Assembly: GCA_025916675.1 (NCBI GenBank)
Contig: CP098402.1
Span: forward strand, 305,205-369,204
Reading direction: 5' to 3'
Length of the DNA: 64,000 nucleotides
DNA from: Phycisphaera sp.
Lineage (GTDB): Bacteria; Planctomycetota; Phycisphaerae; Phycisphaerales; UBA1924
Part shown: piece after piece, positions 35,346 to 43,920 of the stretch
Layout of the letters: each line of letters opens with the position of its first letter
Position numbering within the stretch: the stretch's first letter is position 1
Position numbers and translations under genes: made by a program
The notes under the pieces: generated by a model
Databases searched by the model: none
Seen by the model: only the letters and a program-made list of their open reading frames with translations
Told to the model about the DNA's origin: nothing

Positions 35346-35348
35346 CGA

Positions 35349-36935
35349 TTACGAGAGCATTTCGAGCAGACGCTGGCGGATGGCTTTGGGGTCTCCCGAG
35401 CCCTTGGCTTGTTGCATGGCGTGGCCGATGAGGCGTCCGATGGCCTGCTGCTTGCCGCCGCGGACTTCTTGGGCGGCCTGGGCGTTGGCGTCGATCGCGG
35501 CCTGGCACCAGGCGTCGATGGCGCCGGCATCCTGGACGACGAGCAGGCCGCGCTGGTCGGCTAGAGTGCGTGCGTCAACGGTCGTGGGCTCGACCGCCAT
35601 GGTTTCGAGCAACTCGTCGAGGCCGTTGCTGCTGATGTCGCCTTTGAGCTTCAGGTCGGCGAGGTCGGCGAGTTGGGCGGGAGTCACGTGCAACTCGCCC
35701 GGCGCGCACGATCGCTCGTTGGCCAGGCTGGCGAGCTTCTGCGTGATCGCGTTGGCCAGGGCCTTCGCGGGTTTGGTGCCCTCGTGGCCGCGCTCGCCAA
35801 GGGCGTGGAGGGCACCGGCGAAGAGTGCGGCCGTGCCGGTATCGTTGAGGATCATCGAGGCATCGGCGATCGGGAGTTCGAGGTGGCTCGTAAGCCGTTC
35901 GAGCCGAGGGAGCCAGGGCTCGGATGCCAGCGTGCGCGCACGTTCGAGTATGTGTTCGGTGATGCGGATCGGCGGCAGGTCGGGGTCGGGGAAGTAGCGG
36001 TAGTCGTGGGCGTCTTCTTTTTCGCGCTGGGGCGTGGTGCGCAGGTTCGTGTCGTCCCAGCCGTAGGTTGCCTTGGCGCCGGGGCCCATGACGCGGCCGT
36101 CCTCGCGCCAGCGCTCGGGTTGGGCGCGGTGCTCGTGCTCGATCGCGCCCACGACGGCGCGGAAGCTGTTGAGGTTCTTGACCTCAACGATGGGCGTGGT
36201 GATGGTCTGGCCATTGCCGAGCGTGAGCTCGCAGTTGATGTTCGGCTCGAAGCGCATGTGGCCTTCTTGCAGCACGCCCCGGCTGGCGCCCAGCAGGCGA
36301 ACGGTGTGGCGCAGCCAGCGGCAGAACGCTTCGACCTGTTTCGCGTCGGTGAAGTCGGGCTCGGTCACGATCTCGAGCAGCGGCGTACCGGCGCGGTTGA
36401 GGTCGACGATGGAGTGGTCGATCGCGCGCCCCCCGGGCGCCTCGTGCAGCAGCTTGCCGGCGTCTTCTTCGAGGTGGGCGCGGACGATGCCGATGCGGGT
36501 GCGCGGGGCATCGAGGTCGGCCTCGCCGCGGTCGTTAAAGGCCGGAAGGTCGACCGCGCCGTCGAAGCACAGGGGCTGGTCGTACTGGCTGATCTGGTAG
36601 GCCTTGGGCAGATCGGGGTAGAAGTAGTTCTTGCGATCGAAGCGGGTGACTCCGGCGATCGAGCAGCCGAGCGTCAGGCCGACGGCGATGGAGAGCTCGA
36701 TGGCCGTTTTGTTGGGCACCGGCAGCGCGCCGGGCAGGGCCAGCACGACCGGGTCGATGAGCGTGTTGGGCTCATACGCCGCCGCGCCGGGAGCCGCGGG
36801 ACTGCGCGCGCGGGTGAACATCTTGCTCTGGGTCGCGAGTTCGACGTGGACCTCGAGCCCGACGATGAGGCGAACGCCGGTGATCTCGACGCTCTGGCGT
36901 TCGGCGTGGCTCAGCTCGGGTGCGGTCGTGGTCAT
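35349..36935 (-). CDS. gatB: Asp-tRNA(Asn)/Glu-tRNA(Gln) amidotransferase subunit B
   Basis: 528-residue GatB, the kinase/tRNA-binding subunit that amidates misacylated Glu-tRNA(Gln) or Asp-tRNA(Asn). Clear family segments are GLEVHVELATQSKMF, YPDLPKAYQISQYDQPL, the VDLNRAGTPLLEIVTEPD block, MRFEPNINC and DYRYFPDPDLPP. The C-terminal YqeY-like tail ends GKVIGHAMQQAKG-like (GRLIGHAMQQAKGSGDPKAI). The N-terminus has a 20-residue extension and starts with ATG at 36935, which overlaps the stop of the sigma-like gene (ATGA). gatA and gatC are not adjacent. Last gene of a four-gene operon with mqnA. Confidence 0.95.
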   Translation of the reverse strand: MTTTAPELSHAERQSVEITGVRLIVGLEVHVELATQSKMFTRARSPAAPGAAAYEPNTLIDPVVLALPGALPVPNKTAIELSIAVGLTLGCSIAGVTRFDRKNYFYPDLPKAYQISQYDQPLCFDGAVDLPAFNDRGEADLDAPRTRIGIVRAHLEEDAGKLLHEAPGGRAIDHSIVDLNRAGTPLLEIVTEPDFTDAKQVEAFCRWLRHTVRLLGASRGVLQEGHMRFEPNINCELTLGNGQTITTPIVEVKNLNSFRAVVGAIEHEHRAQPERWREDGRVMGPGAKATYGWDDTNLRTTPQREKEDAHDYRYFPDPDLPPIRITEHILERARTLASEPWLPRLERLTSHLELPIADASMILNDTGTAALFAGALHALGERGHEGTKPAKALANAITQKLASLANERSCAPGELHVTPAQLADLADLKLKGDISSNGLDELLETMAVEPTTVDARTLADQRGLLVVQDAGAIDAWCQAAIDANAQAAQEVRGGKQQAIGRLIGHAMQQAKGSGDPKAIRQRLLEMLS

Positions 36936-38503
36936 TGGTGCATGGTATCGGCGGCGCGCGTGGCGCGGGCGGCCTCGCGCACGCGGCGGGCGACCCAGGG
37001 GCGGTGGATGCCGAAGCGTTCGGCCAGTTCGGCCAGCGTGTGGGGGCGTTCGCCCAGGCCGTAGCGGGCTTCGAGTAACGATCGCTGGTCGTCGGGCAGC
37101 GTGTGCAGCCCCGCGCGGAGCGAACGCGGGGCTTCGAGGAACGCCTGCCAGGGGCTGACGCGGCGGGTCCAATCGTCGATGGCCGACTGGGTGAAGCTGC
37201 GTCGGGCGGCGGTCGTGGCCTTGTCGGGCGGCAGCGCGTCGCTGGCCACACGGTCGACGGCGACCGTGACGGCGGCGCTCAGGCGACCGCCGCGCGCGGG
37301 GTCGTAGCGGTGGGCCGCCTCGGCGGCGGCGGCCAGGGCGAGTTGCAGGCGGCTGGTGGCCAGGCGGGCGGGCAGGGATTCGATCTCGTCGCCCAGCCGG
37401 GCCTCGATGCCGCGCAGCACGATACCCAGCATGGGGCGCAGCGCCTCGACGCGCAGCCGGGCGGCCCAGAGCAGGTCGGTTTCGGCAGTGTCGATGGGCT
37501 CGGCCCGGAGCTTGGCTGCGTGGAGCTCGGCGATGGTGCGCGCGGCCCGGGCGGTCAGGAAACGCACATAAGTGGTGATCTGCCGCTCGGTCGTACGGTC
37601 CGGGGCGTGCGGGTCACGCATCTCGGCGACGAGATCGGACAGCAGCGTTGGGCCCGGTGCACCCAAGGGAATCTTGGGGCTCGGTGGCTCCTCGACCTCC
37701 ACGGGTTCGAGGCCAAGATCGCGCAGGCGAGCGAGGCGCTGGCCGTCGATGATCCGGCGCGTCGCGCCCGTATCGCGACCGAGCCGTCCGGCGATGGCGG
37801 CCGGCTCGAGGAACCGATCGTGCGCGCGCAATGCGATGCGGCGTTCGCGGTCGGTCCACGCGGTCGAGTCGCCAGATTCGCGTTGCAGCAGCTGGCGGAT
37901 GGCCTCGTGGCTCCGGCCGAGCTCATCGGCGACGACCCAGGCTGCGGCGTTGGGTGTCTTGCCCTCTTCTTGCAATTCTTGCGCTCGAGCTTTCGCACGC
38001 TCTTGCTCTTGCGCGTCGAGGCGTGTGAACGATCGTGCTCCCGCGATGGCATCGCCCCGCCGAGCCTCGAACGCGGCGATGGCCGCGGGCGTAAACATCA
38101 GTCGTCGTGTGCGGCCGGAACGCACGCTGCGGGCCGAGAGCCCTCTTGCTCGATAGCGGTGCAGCGTGCGTACGGCGACGTTCCATGCCTCGGCCAGTTC
38201 GTTGACACCCACGCTGCCCTCGGGCAGTTCTTCGAGCTTGGTGTCGGCCGCGGCGCTTAGTGCTTCGATGATGGCGCACGTATCAACAAGCGCCGCATCG
38301 CCTGAAACGCGACCCGGCACGTGCATGCCGTAGCCCGATGCGGTCGAGAGGAACCAACCGGCGGGCACGTCATGGCTCGTGTCGAGGGTCGTGATGGCCT
38401 CTTCGAGGTGTTCGACGGCGCGCAGCATGACCTTGCGCGGCGCGCGGCGTAGCTCGGCCAGGGCGTCGATGGCGGGTTGGCTCGTTGGGCCGCGGGCGGC
38501 CAT
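36932..38503 (-). CDS. Sigma-70-like multi-HTH regulatory protein
   Basis: 523-residue protein that looks like a divergent sigma factor with extra DNA-binding parts. Around residues 100-150 an excisionase/MerR-like segment reads VGVNELAEAWNVAVRTLHRY. Two more HTH-like stretches follow (VADELGRSHEAIRQLLQ, then AIAGRLGRDTGATRRII). A sigma region-2-like helix occurs at AAEAAHRYDPARGGRLSAA. The C-terminus is a good region 4: LPDDQRSLLEARYGLGERPH, then LAELAERFGIHRPWVARRV. It sits 3 bases after mqnA and overlaps gatB by 4 bases. Whether it binds RNA polymerase is unproven. Confidence 0.68.
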   Translation of the reverse strand: MAARGPTSQPAIDALAELRRAPRKVMLRAVEHLEEAITTLDTSHDVPAGWFLSTASGYGMHVPGRVSGDAALVDTCAIIEALSAAADTKLEELPEGSVGVNELAEAWNVAVRTLHRYRARGLSARSVRSGRTRRLMFTPAAIAAFEARRGDAIAGARSFTRLDAQEQERAKARAQELQEEGKTPNAAAWVVADELGRSHEAIRQLLQRESGDSTAWTDRERRIALRAHDRFLEPAAIAGRLGRDTGATRRIIDGQRLARLRDLGLEPVEVEEPPSPKIPLGAPGPTLLSDLVAEMRDPHAPDRTTERQITTYVRFLTARAARTIAELHAAKLRAEPIDTAETDLLWAARLRVEALRPMLGIVLRGIEARLGDEIESLPARLATSRLQLALAAAAEAAHRYDPARGGRLSAAVTVAVDRVASDALPPDKATTAARRSFTQSAIDDWTRRVSPWQAFLEAPRSLRAGLHTLPDDQRSLLEARYGLGERPHTLAELAERFGIHRPWVARRVREAARATRAADTMHQ

Positions 38504-38506
38504 GGG

Positions 38507-39385
38507 CTACGCGTTCCCGGGAATGGGGCTTGGATTCGATACGTCGGCGAAGCAAGGTGCTGCGGCTTCAGTGATGCCGTGCTTGGTGCATAGCTCGAAG
38601 AACTTCCCGACCGATTCTCGTTCGCGCTCACCGAGGTCGTAGCGGAGTAGCTCGCCGATGTACCGCTGGGCCAGATCGACCGGCCAGCGGGCCTTGGGTG
38701 CCCAGTGCTGTACGAGCCAGTCGAGGCGTGTGGCGTTGTGCCGGCGCTGGCGGTCGAGCATCGCGCTCGCGAGCGCCATGCGACGCTGGCCTTCGTCGGT
38801 ATCGATGGCGTCGGCACGGCACGTCCACGCGGCGTACACGAAGGGCAGGCCGGTGAGCGTCTTCCAGGCTTCGCCCAGATCGAGCTGGTGCGGATAGCGG
38901 ACGGCCGGTGGGCTGTGTGTCACGACCTTGTCGCCGATGAGCAGGAGCGTGGCGGGCCAGCCGTCGGCATCTTGCTCGACGGTCTCGCCGCCAAGGGCCA
39001 CACGCTCCAAGGCATTGAATGGGACGAACTTTGGGGACACACCGAATTGCTCGGCCAGCAGCACACTGGCGAGCGCGATCGACGTGTGGCTATCCGCGTC
39101 GGCACACACGGCGGTGATGTTCGCGAGCGGCACGCTGCTGAACAGGCGGACGGTGAGCGTGGGTCCGTCGCTCCCGATCATGCCGGCGGGCAGAATGGCC
39201 AGCTCGGGATCCCCAACGGCATCGATGACCGACGCGAGGCCGATCTCGGCCTTGCCCGATCGGACCATCGGTGCGATGTCGGCCGGCACGGCGGGGATGA
39301 GCGTGAGGCCCTCGAGCTTGTCGAGGCCCTCGACGAGCGGGGCGGTGTTGAGGTATCGCACGCAAGCGACGCGGATGGGGTCCAT
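38507..39385 (-). CDS. mqnA: Chorismate dehydratase MqnA (futalosine menaquinone pathway)
   Basis: 292-residue MqnA/MqnD-fold enzyme that converts chorismate to 3-enolpyruvylbenzoate, the first step of the futalosine route to menaquinone. It opens IRVACVRYLNTAPLVEGL, the standard MqnA start, and continues with SGKAEIGLASVIDAV, the SHTSIALASVLLAE segment and the LLIGDKVV and DLGEAWKTLTGLPFVYAAW blocks. All match the family. It lies between the phosphatase gene (2 bases) and the sigma-like gene (3 bases). No other mqn gene is in the window. Confidence 0.92.
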   Translation of the reverse strand: MDPIRVACVRYLNTAPLVEGLDKLEGLTLIPAVPADIAPMVRSGKAEIGLASVIDAVGDPELAILPAGMIGSDGPTLTVRLFSSVPLANITAVCADADSHTSIALASVLLAEQFGVSPKFVPFNALERVALGGETVEQDADGWPATLLLIGDKVVTHSPPAVRYPHQLDLGEAWKTLTGLPFVYAAWTCRADAIDTDEGQRRMALASAMLDRQRRHNATRLDWLVQHWAPKARWPVDLAQRYIGELLRYDLGERERESVGKFFELCTKHGITEAAAPCFADVSNPSPIPGNA

Positions 39386-39387
39386 GG

Positions 39388-40122
39388 TTAGCCCCCCTCC
39401 GTCGTGGGTTCGGGGTCGACGGGATTGAGCTGCTCGAACGGCCCGATGCGTCCGCCGTTCGTCTCGCCATCGCCCGCCGCCCCGGTGCCGTCGGTGGCTG
39501 GGTCGTAGGGGATGGTGCCGCCCGTGCGGTAGGCCTCGCGGATCTGCGGCAGCCATTTCTCGAGCATCGGGCGCAGGTGTGGGTTGTCGTCGTGGTCGTA
39601 CTGATGGGTCTCTTCGTACGCGCGATCCACATCCCAGCCCTCGACGATCACGCGGTGCAACGCGACGAGGCAGCCCGTACGCTCGCTGCCCGCGGCGCAA
39701 TGCACCCACACGGGCTGGTTCGCCGGGTCGTTCATGAGGCGGAGCGCGAGCACGTAGTCGTTCGGGTCTCCGGTTGCGTCGCCGATGAGGCCGAAGCGGT
39801 ATCGCGTGACGCCGAGTTCGGCCGCAACGGCCTGGGCGGTGGCCTCTTCCTCGGTGCCCGGCGTGTGCGCGCCCAGGTCGATGATGGTCTTGACGCCGGT
39901 TTCCTGGACCGCCCGCCGCGTGGCCCGCGGCAGGGGCTCGCCGCTGCGATAGATCGCACCCTCCTGCACCACGCCCCAACGCTTGGGCCAGAACAGCTCG
40001 TGCCCGTCGTCGGCGTACCAGATCACGCCCGCGAGGACGGCGATCAGCAGCACGATGGGCAAGATCAGCTTCTTTTTCGAGCCAGCGGGCTTCGCGCCTT
40101 CGGCCGTGGTGGTCTCGGTCAT
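39388..40122 (-). CDS. Membrane-anchored dual-specificity/tyrosine phosphatase-like protein
   Basis: 244 residues: a short basic cytoplasmic start, one membrane segment (about 18-38), then an extracytoplasmic phosphatase domain. The P-loop is VHCAAGSERTG (C-x5-R). An earlier IYRSGEPLPRATRRAVQETG with IIDLGAH is typical of the DSP/SIW14-like group found in planctomycetes. The general acid candidate lies in the DATGDPNDY stretch. The C-terminal 40 residues are acidic and low-complexity. The ATG at 40122 begins the operon that continues with mqnA; the open frame reaching to 40641 is a shadow of recR. Confidence 0.8.
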   Translation of the reverse strand: MTETTTAEGAKPAGSKKKLILPIVLLIAVLAGVIWYADDGHELFWPKRWGVVQEGAIYRSGEPLPRATRRAVQETGVKTIIDLGAHTPGTEEEATAQAVAAELGVTRYRFGLIGDATGDPNDYVLALRLMNDPANQPVWVHCAAGSERTGCLVALHRVIVEGWDVDRAYEETHQYDHDDNPHLRPMLEKWLPQIREAYRTGGTIPYDPATDGTGAAGDGETNGGRIGPFEQLNPVDPEPTTEGG

Positions 40123-40171
40123 GGCCAAGGGTAGGAATACGATTGGGCATGCGAATCCGATCCAACTGCCT

Positions 40172-40234
40172 ATTGCCCATTGCCAATTGCCTCGAGCAGC
40201 CCAGGGTGCCCGATGGCAATTGGCAATGGGCAAT
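40172..40234. repeat. Perfect 20-bp inverted repeat upstream of recR
   Basis: ATTGCCCATTGCCAATTGCC at 40172-40191 is exactly complementary to 40215-40234, with a 23-base loop. Part of the second arm is repeated again directly after it (TTGGCAATGGG). It fills the divergent gap between the phosphatase and recR genes. Repeats built from TTGCCAATTGCC words are scattered between genes in several planctomycetes. Confidence 0.85.
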
Positions 40235-40257
40235 TGGCAATGGGGGGGAGGCGGACC

Positions 40258-40944
40258 ATGCCTGAACAGCACCGCAAGCCCGCTCCCAAGCGTTCCGCAC
40301 CCACGCCCTACCCCGAGAGCGTGCAGCGGGCCATCGACGAGATGGCCGCCCTGCCGGGCATCGGCCGGCGGACCGCCGAGCGGCTGGCGTTCTATCTCTT
40401 GAAGGGTCCGCCCGAGACGGCCAAGAGCCTCGCCCAGGCCATCGCCGAGATGCGCACGCGGTCGACGCCGTGCCCCATCTGCGGCAACCTGGCCGACGAG
40501 CCGCCGTGCCGCGTGTGCCGTGCGGCGATTCCGAGTGAGGGCGGGTCCGCCTCGCGGGACGCGTCGCTCGTGCTGGTGGTCGAGCAACCCCGCGACCTGT
40601 TCGCCATCGAGGCCAGCGGCGCCTTCGCGGGTGTGTACCACGTGCTGATGGGCCGGCTGAGCCCCTTGGAAGGCGTGGGCCCGGGCGACATCAACATCGC
40701 CGACTTGCTCGCGCGCGTCGACGACCCCACCCGCAACGCCGGCGGCGTGCGCGTGAAGGAGGTCGTGCTGGGCCTGAACCCGACCTTAGAAGGCGACGCG
40801 ACCGGGTTGTATCTCGCCCAGGAACTCGAGCAGCGCGGCATCAGCGTGAGCCGGTTAGCGCGAGGCCTGCCCTCGGGCGGGCAGATCGACTGGGCGAGCA
40901 AGGCGGTGCTGGCGGACGCGATCGAGGGACGGCGGGGGTTTTAA
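40258..40944 (+). CDS. recR: Recombination protein RecR
   Basis: 228-residue RecR, which acts with RecF/RecO to load RecA on gapped DNA. The helix-hairpin-helix is LPGIGRRTAERLAFYLL (32-48). The zinc finger cysteines are C72, C75, C84 and C87 (CPIC...CRVC), and the Toprim acidic motif is VVEQPRDLFAIE. The end, RLARGLPSGGQIDWASKAVL, is the conserved Walker-like tail of RecR. ATG at 40258 follows GGGGGAGG. The last 74 bases are duplicated at 42466-42538, beyond the neighbouring secreted-protein gene. Confidence 0.95.
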   Translation: MPEQHRKPAPKRSAPTPYPESVQRAIDEMAALPGIGRRTAERLAFYLLKGPPETAKSLAQAIAEMRTRSTPCPICGNLADEPPCRVCRAAIPSEGGSASRDASLVLVVEQPRDLFAIEASGAFAGVYHVLMGRLSPLEGVGPGDINIADLLARVDDPTRNAGGVRVKEVVLGLNPTLEGDATGLYLAQELEQRGISVSRLARGLPSGGQIDWASKAVLADAIEGRRGF

Positions 40945-40977
40945 CTGCTCGGCTTAGCCGGGAAGAGAGCACACGGG

Positions 40978-42267
40978 CTACGAGCACCCCGCGTCGAACT
41001 CGTTCTGGAAGGCCAGGAAATCGAACAGCGTCAACGCCCCGTCGCCGTCGAAGTCGGCGGCCGGGTCCCCGGTGGCAAAGAGGTTCTGGAACGCCAGGAA
41101 GTCGAAGAGGGTGAGCGCGCCATCGCCGTCCAGGTCGGCCGGGCAGCCGGAGGGGTCGCAGGCGTTGAGCAGCACGCTGACGTCCTGGCTGATGTAGTTG
41201 GTCAAGGCCAAGTCTTGGGCGCCATTGCCGTCCAGGTCGCCCATCGCCAGGGCCAGGGGCGAGTCGCCCGTGGCGAAGCGTACCTCGTCGGCGTAGGTCC
41301 CATCGCCGTTGTTCGCCAGCACGCTGACGCTGTCGTCGAAGCGGTTGGCTACCGCTAGGTCGCCGTCGCCGTCGCCATCCAGGTCACCGATCGCCACCGA
41401 CACGGGGTAGAAGCCCACGCCGTAGAGCGTGTCGGGCAGGAACGTGCCGTCGCCGTTGTTCAGCAACACGGTGACGTTGTCGACGGCAGAGTTCGCGCCA
41501 ACCAGGTCCAGGTCACCGTCGGAGTCCACGTCGCCGATCGCCAGGGACAACAGCTCTCGGCCCGAGCCGTAGGCCCCATCGAACACGAACGAGCCGTCGC
41601 CGTCATTGAGCAGCACGGTGGCGCGAGAGGTCGCGACAGCGAGATCGGCGTCGCCATCGCCGTCCAGATCGCCGATCACGATGGACGCGACCCCGCTGCG
41701 CGGGTCGTACCGCACCTCGGGCGCGAAGGTGCCGTCGCCGTTGTTCAGCAGCACGCTGATGTCGGGCGAGCCAACATTGCCCACGACGATGTCGGCATCG
41801 CCATCGCCGTCCAGGTCGCCGATCGCCGCCGTCTGGGGCGCGTCGCCTACCGCGAAGATCCCGCCCGGGGCGAACAAACCATCACCGTCGTTGAGCAGCA
41901 CACGGATATCGCCGGTGAACGCGCTGACGGCGGCCAGGTCCAGATCGCCGTCACCGTCCAGGTCGCCGATCGCCGCGAAGGCGGGGAAGCCGTCCACGCT
42001 GTAGCGTGCATCGATCGCAAAAGCGCCGTCGCCGTCGTTCAGCAGCACGCTGACCTCTCGGGCGGTCTGGCCCACTACGGCCAGGTCGGCATCACCGTCG
42101 CCGTCCAGGTCGCCGACCACCACCGACTGGGGCCGCTCGCCCGCGCCGTAGAGCATCTGGGGTGCCAGGATCTCGGCCGGATCGCAGGCCTGGCCCAGGG
42201 CGCCCGCGGCCAGGACGGGAACGGTCAGCACGGCCCCCAAGGCCACCACGCGTATGGATGTATTCAT
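40978..42267 (-). CDS. Secreted FG-GAP/VCBS repeat protein with GC-type dockerin-like tail
   Basis: 429 residues. A signal peptide (about 1-26, ending AAGALGQ) precedes seven or more FG-GAP/VCBS repeats, each with a GDLDGDGDADLAV calcium loop followed by SVLLNDGDG or LLNNGDGTF; together they should form a beta-propeller. The C-terminus carries two LTLFDFLAFQN repeats after DLDGDG or DFDGDG and stops at DAGCS. The start has a strong GGAGGAGATCG ribosome binding site. The gene lies between direct repeats of the recR 3' end. Likely a surface or extracellular calcium-dependent binding protein; ligand unknown. Confidence 0.9.
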   Translation of the reverse strand: MNTSIRVVALGAVLTVPVLAAGALGQACDPAEILAPQMLYGAGERPQSVVVGDLDGDGDADLAVVGQTAREVSVLLNDGDGAFAIDARYSVDGFPAFAAIGDLDGDGDLDLAAVSAFTGDIRVLLNDGDGLFAPGGIFAVGDAPQTAAIGDLDGDGDADIVVGNVGSPDISVLLNNGDGTFAPEVRYDPRSGVASIVIGDLDGDGDADLAVATSRATVLLNDGDGSFVFDGAYGSGRELLSLAIGDVDSDGDLDLVGANSAVDNVTVLLNNGDGTFLPDTLYGVGFYPVSVAIGDLDGDGDGDLAVANRFDDSVSVLANNGDGTYADEVRFATGDSPLALAMGDLDGNGAQDLALTNYISQDVSVLLNACDPSGCPADLDGDGALTLFDFLAFQNLFATGDPAADFDGDGALTLFDFLAFQNEFDAGCS

Positions 42268-42674
42268 GATCGATCTCCTCCGACCGACAGCATACCAGAC
42301 TTCGCGGCATTGTCCAAGCCAAACCCGGGCGGGCGATCCTCCGATATCGGCAGCACCACCCACCCAAACCCCCAGCACCGCCCCAGAACCGCCTCCAAGA
42401 ACCCCCGCCACCCCCGTCCAAGCCACAATCCCAAGGCCGCACGGCGTCGCCACGACCGCGAATGACCTCGGGCGGCCAGATCGACTGGGCGAGCATTGCG
42501 GTGCTGGCAGACGCGATCGAGTGGCAGCGGGGGTTTTAGGGGCTCGGCCGCGCCGGAGAAGTGTGGGGGCGCGTACGGCCCCCACGATCGGGGGATGGTC
42601 CGCGGCGTGACCCGGCGATATTGTTTCTCCAAGCCCGCGCGACGGTGGGGGCGTTACACCGGGGGTGCCAAGAC
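42268..42674. other. Gene-free stretch holding a recR fragment
   Basis: The first 200 bases (42268-42465) are C-rich, with runs of CCACCC and CCCCC, and contain no supportable gene. The duplicated recR end follows, then about 135 bases leading to the lipoprotein gene. The promoter of the minus-strand FG-GAP gene must lie in the first part but was not identified. Confidence 0.65.
42466..42538 (+). pseudogene. recR: Duplicated 3' end of recR
   Basis: This stretch matches 40871-40943, the recR C-terminus, with about eight mismatches in 73 bases. It still reads SGGQIDWASIAVLADAI then WQRGF and a stop in the recR frame. Similarity continues weakly past the stop (ttttagGGGCTCGGC against ttttaACTGCTCGGC). 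There is no recR sequence before it, so it is a remnant and not a gene. With the original it brackets the FG-GAP/dockerin gene as direct repeats 1,595 bases apart. Confidence 0.88.
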
Positions 42675-43865
42675 ATGAGACGCGTTCTCACGCTCGCGTT
42701 CGCGCCGCTGCTGGCCTGCGTTCCAGGGTGCTGGATGTCGGCCAGCTCGCACCAGCTGGGCTTCATCCCCGTCACGGGGCTGATCGGCCAGGACGATCCC
42801 AACGCCGTCGCACCCGACGACTGGGACCTGTACGCCATCCCAAGGAGCGAGCCCGCGCCGAATGCCACAGCCCGGGTCGAGCTCGCACACGGCCTGATGC
42901 TGACGCTGAGCCTGGGCGAGGCCCAGCGCGAAACGCAGGCCGAACCCTCCGCAGAACACGCCCTCGTTCGCATCGGGTACTGGCGTCCGGATTGGGATTT
43001 GGACTGGAAGAAGGGCGTGGTGTGGTACCGCACGCTCCAGGATCCCACGACCACCCAGGATCTGGGCACGGCCTACATGATCGTCGATGTCTCGCCGCTG
43101 CACCGCCATACGTCTCTGGGCACGAGCGACCCGGCGGTTTTTCAGCGGCGTCTGGGCAAGATCGCCGAGCTGCTGCTCATCGCCGCCGACCACAACGGCG
43201 AGACGTACTGGCGGATCATGGTCGGCGACCTGGAAACTTTCGGGGCCCTGGGCGACCTCTCCAAGGCGCTCATCGGCGGCGGCGTGCCGGGCGCGTTCAT
43301 CTCGCCGGTGGTGGGGGCCACGCTCGCGGGCGCGGGCCTGCTGCTGGAGATCTACAACGACTCGTTCCTGGACGGCCTGGACGTGAACGATTACGCGGCC
43401 CTGCGCGACGCGGCCTCAGTGTACCGCCAGGCAGTGCGGGCCCGGATGTTCGCTGAGATCAAGAACGCCCAGCCCGGCAAGCACGCGGTGCAATCGGTGC
43501 TGGCCCACGCCAACGACTACGCCTTCACCTACACCATCAAGGGCTCGCTGCACGCGGTGGCCAAGCAGAACGAGGAGCACCAGAAGCTGCTGGAGACCGG
43601 CGAGTCGGCCTGGCACCCGCTGTTCGCCGACCAGCGCGAGTTGCACTACCGCGCGCAGGCCAATGTCGCACGCGAGCGCACGGCCATGCTCGAGGCCCGC
43701 GCGGCCGAGCTGCGAGCCGAGGCCGCCCGCCTGGACGCCGAGGCGGCGCTGCGGTCCCGTCAGGACGTCGAAGCCGATCGCACCGAGCCGGGCGGATCCG
43801 CCGGCCGGGCCAACCCCGAGCGTCGGCCCGAGCCCACGCCGCAAGGCAACCGCCCGGTGCGCTGA
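42675..43865 (+). CDS. Lipoprotein of unknown function
   Basis: 396 residues beginning MRRVLTLAFAPLLACVPGC, a lipoprotein signal with lipidation at the Cys of VPGC. The body contains a WDLDWKKGVVWYRTLQ segment, a Gly/Ala-rich hydrophobic hairpin (about 205-235, GGGVPGAFISPVVGATLAG) that could insert in a membrane, and a C-terminal coiled coil (ERTAMLEARAAELRAEAARL). The last 30 residues are Pro/Arg/Gly-rich. I recognise no family. It is transcribed alone, converging with the next gene. Confidence 0.75.
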   Translation: MRRVLTLAFAPLLACVPGCWMSASSHQLGFIPVTGLIGQDDPNAVAPDDWDLYAIPRSEPAPNATARVELAHGLMLTLSLGEAQRETQAEPSAEHALVRIGYWRPDWDLDWKKGVVWYRTLQDPTTTQDLGTAYMIVDVSPLHRHTSLGTSDPAVFQRRLGKIAELLLIAADHNGETYWRIMVGDLETFGALGDLSKALIGGGVPGAFISPVVGATLAGAGLLLEIYNDSFLDGLDVNDYAALRDAASVYRQAVRARMFAEIKNAQPGKHAVQSVLAHANDYAFTYTIKGSLHAVAKQNEEHQKLLETGESAWHPLFADQRELHYRAQANVARERTAMLEARAAELRAEAARLDAEAALRSRQDVEADRTEPGGSAGRANPERRPEPTPQGNRPVR

Positions 43866-43920
43866 GCAGAGGCCGGCCAGCGGCACACGGATCTCTCGCG
43901 ACCGCGTTGCCGCGCGGCGC

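Noticed and set aside
40945-42465. Complete integrative element at the recR 3' end
   Set aside because: Only one cargo gene lies between the repeats and no integrase or excisionase is present, so only the duplication itself is claimed.
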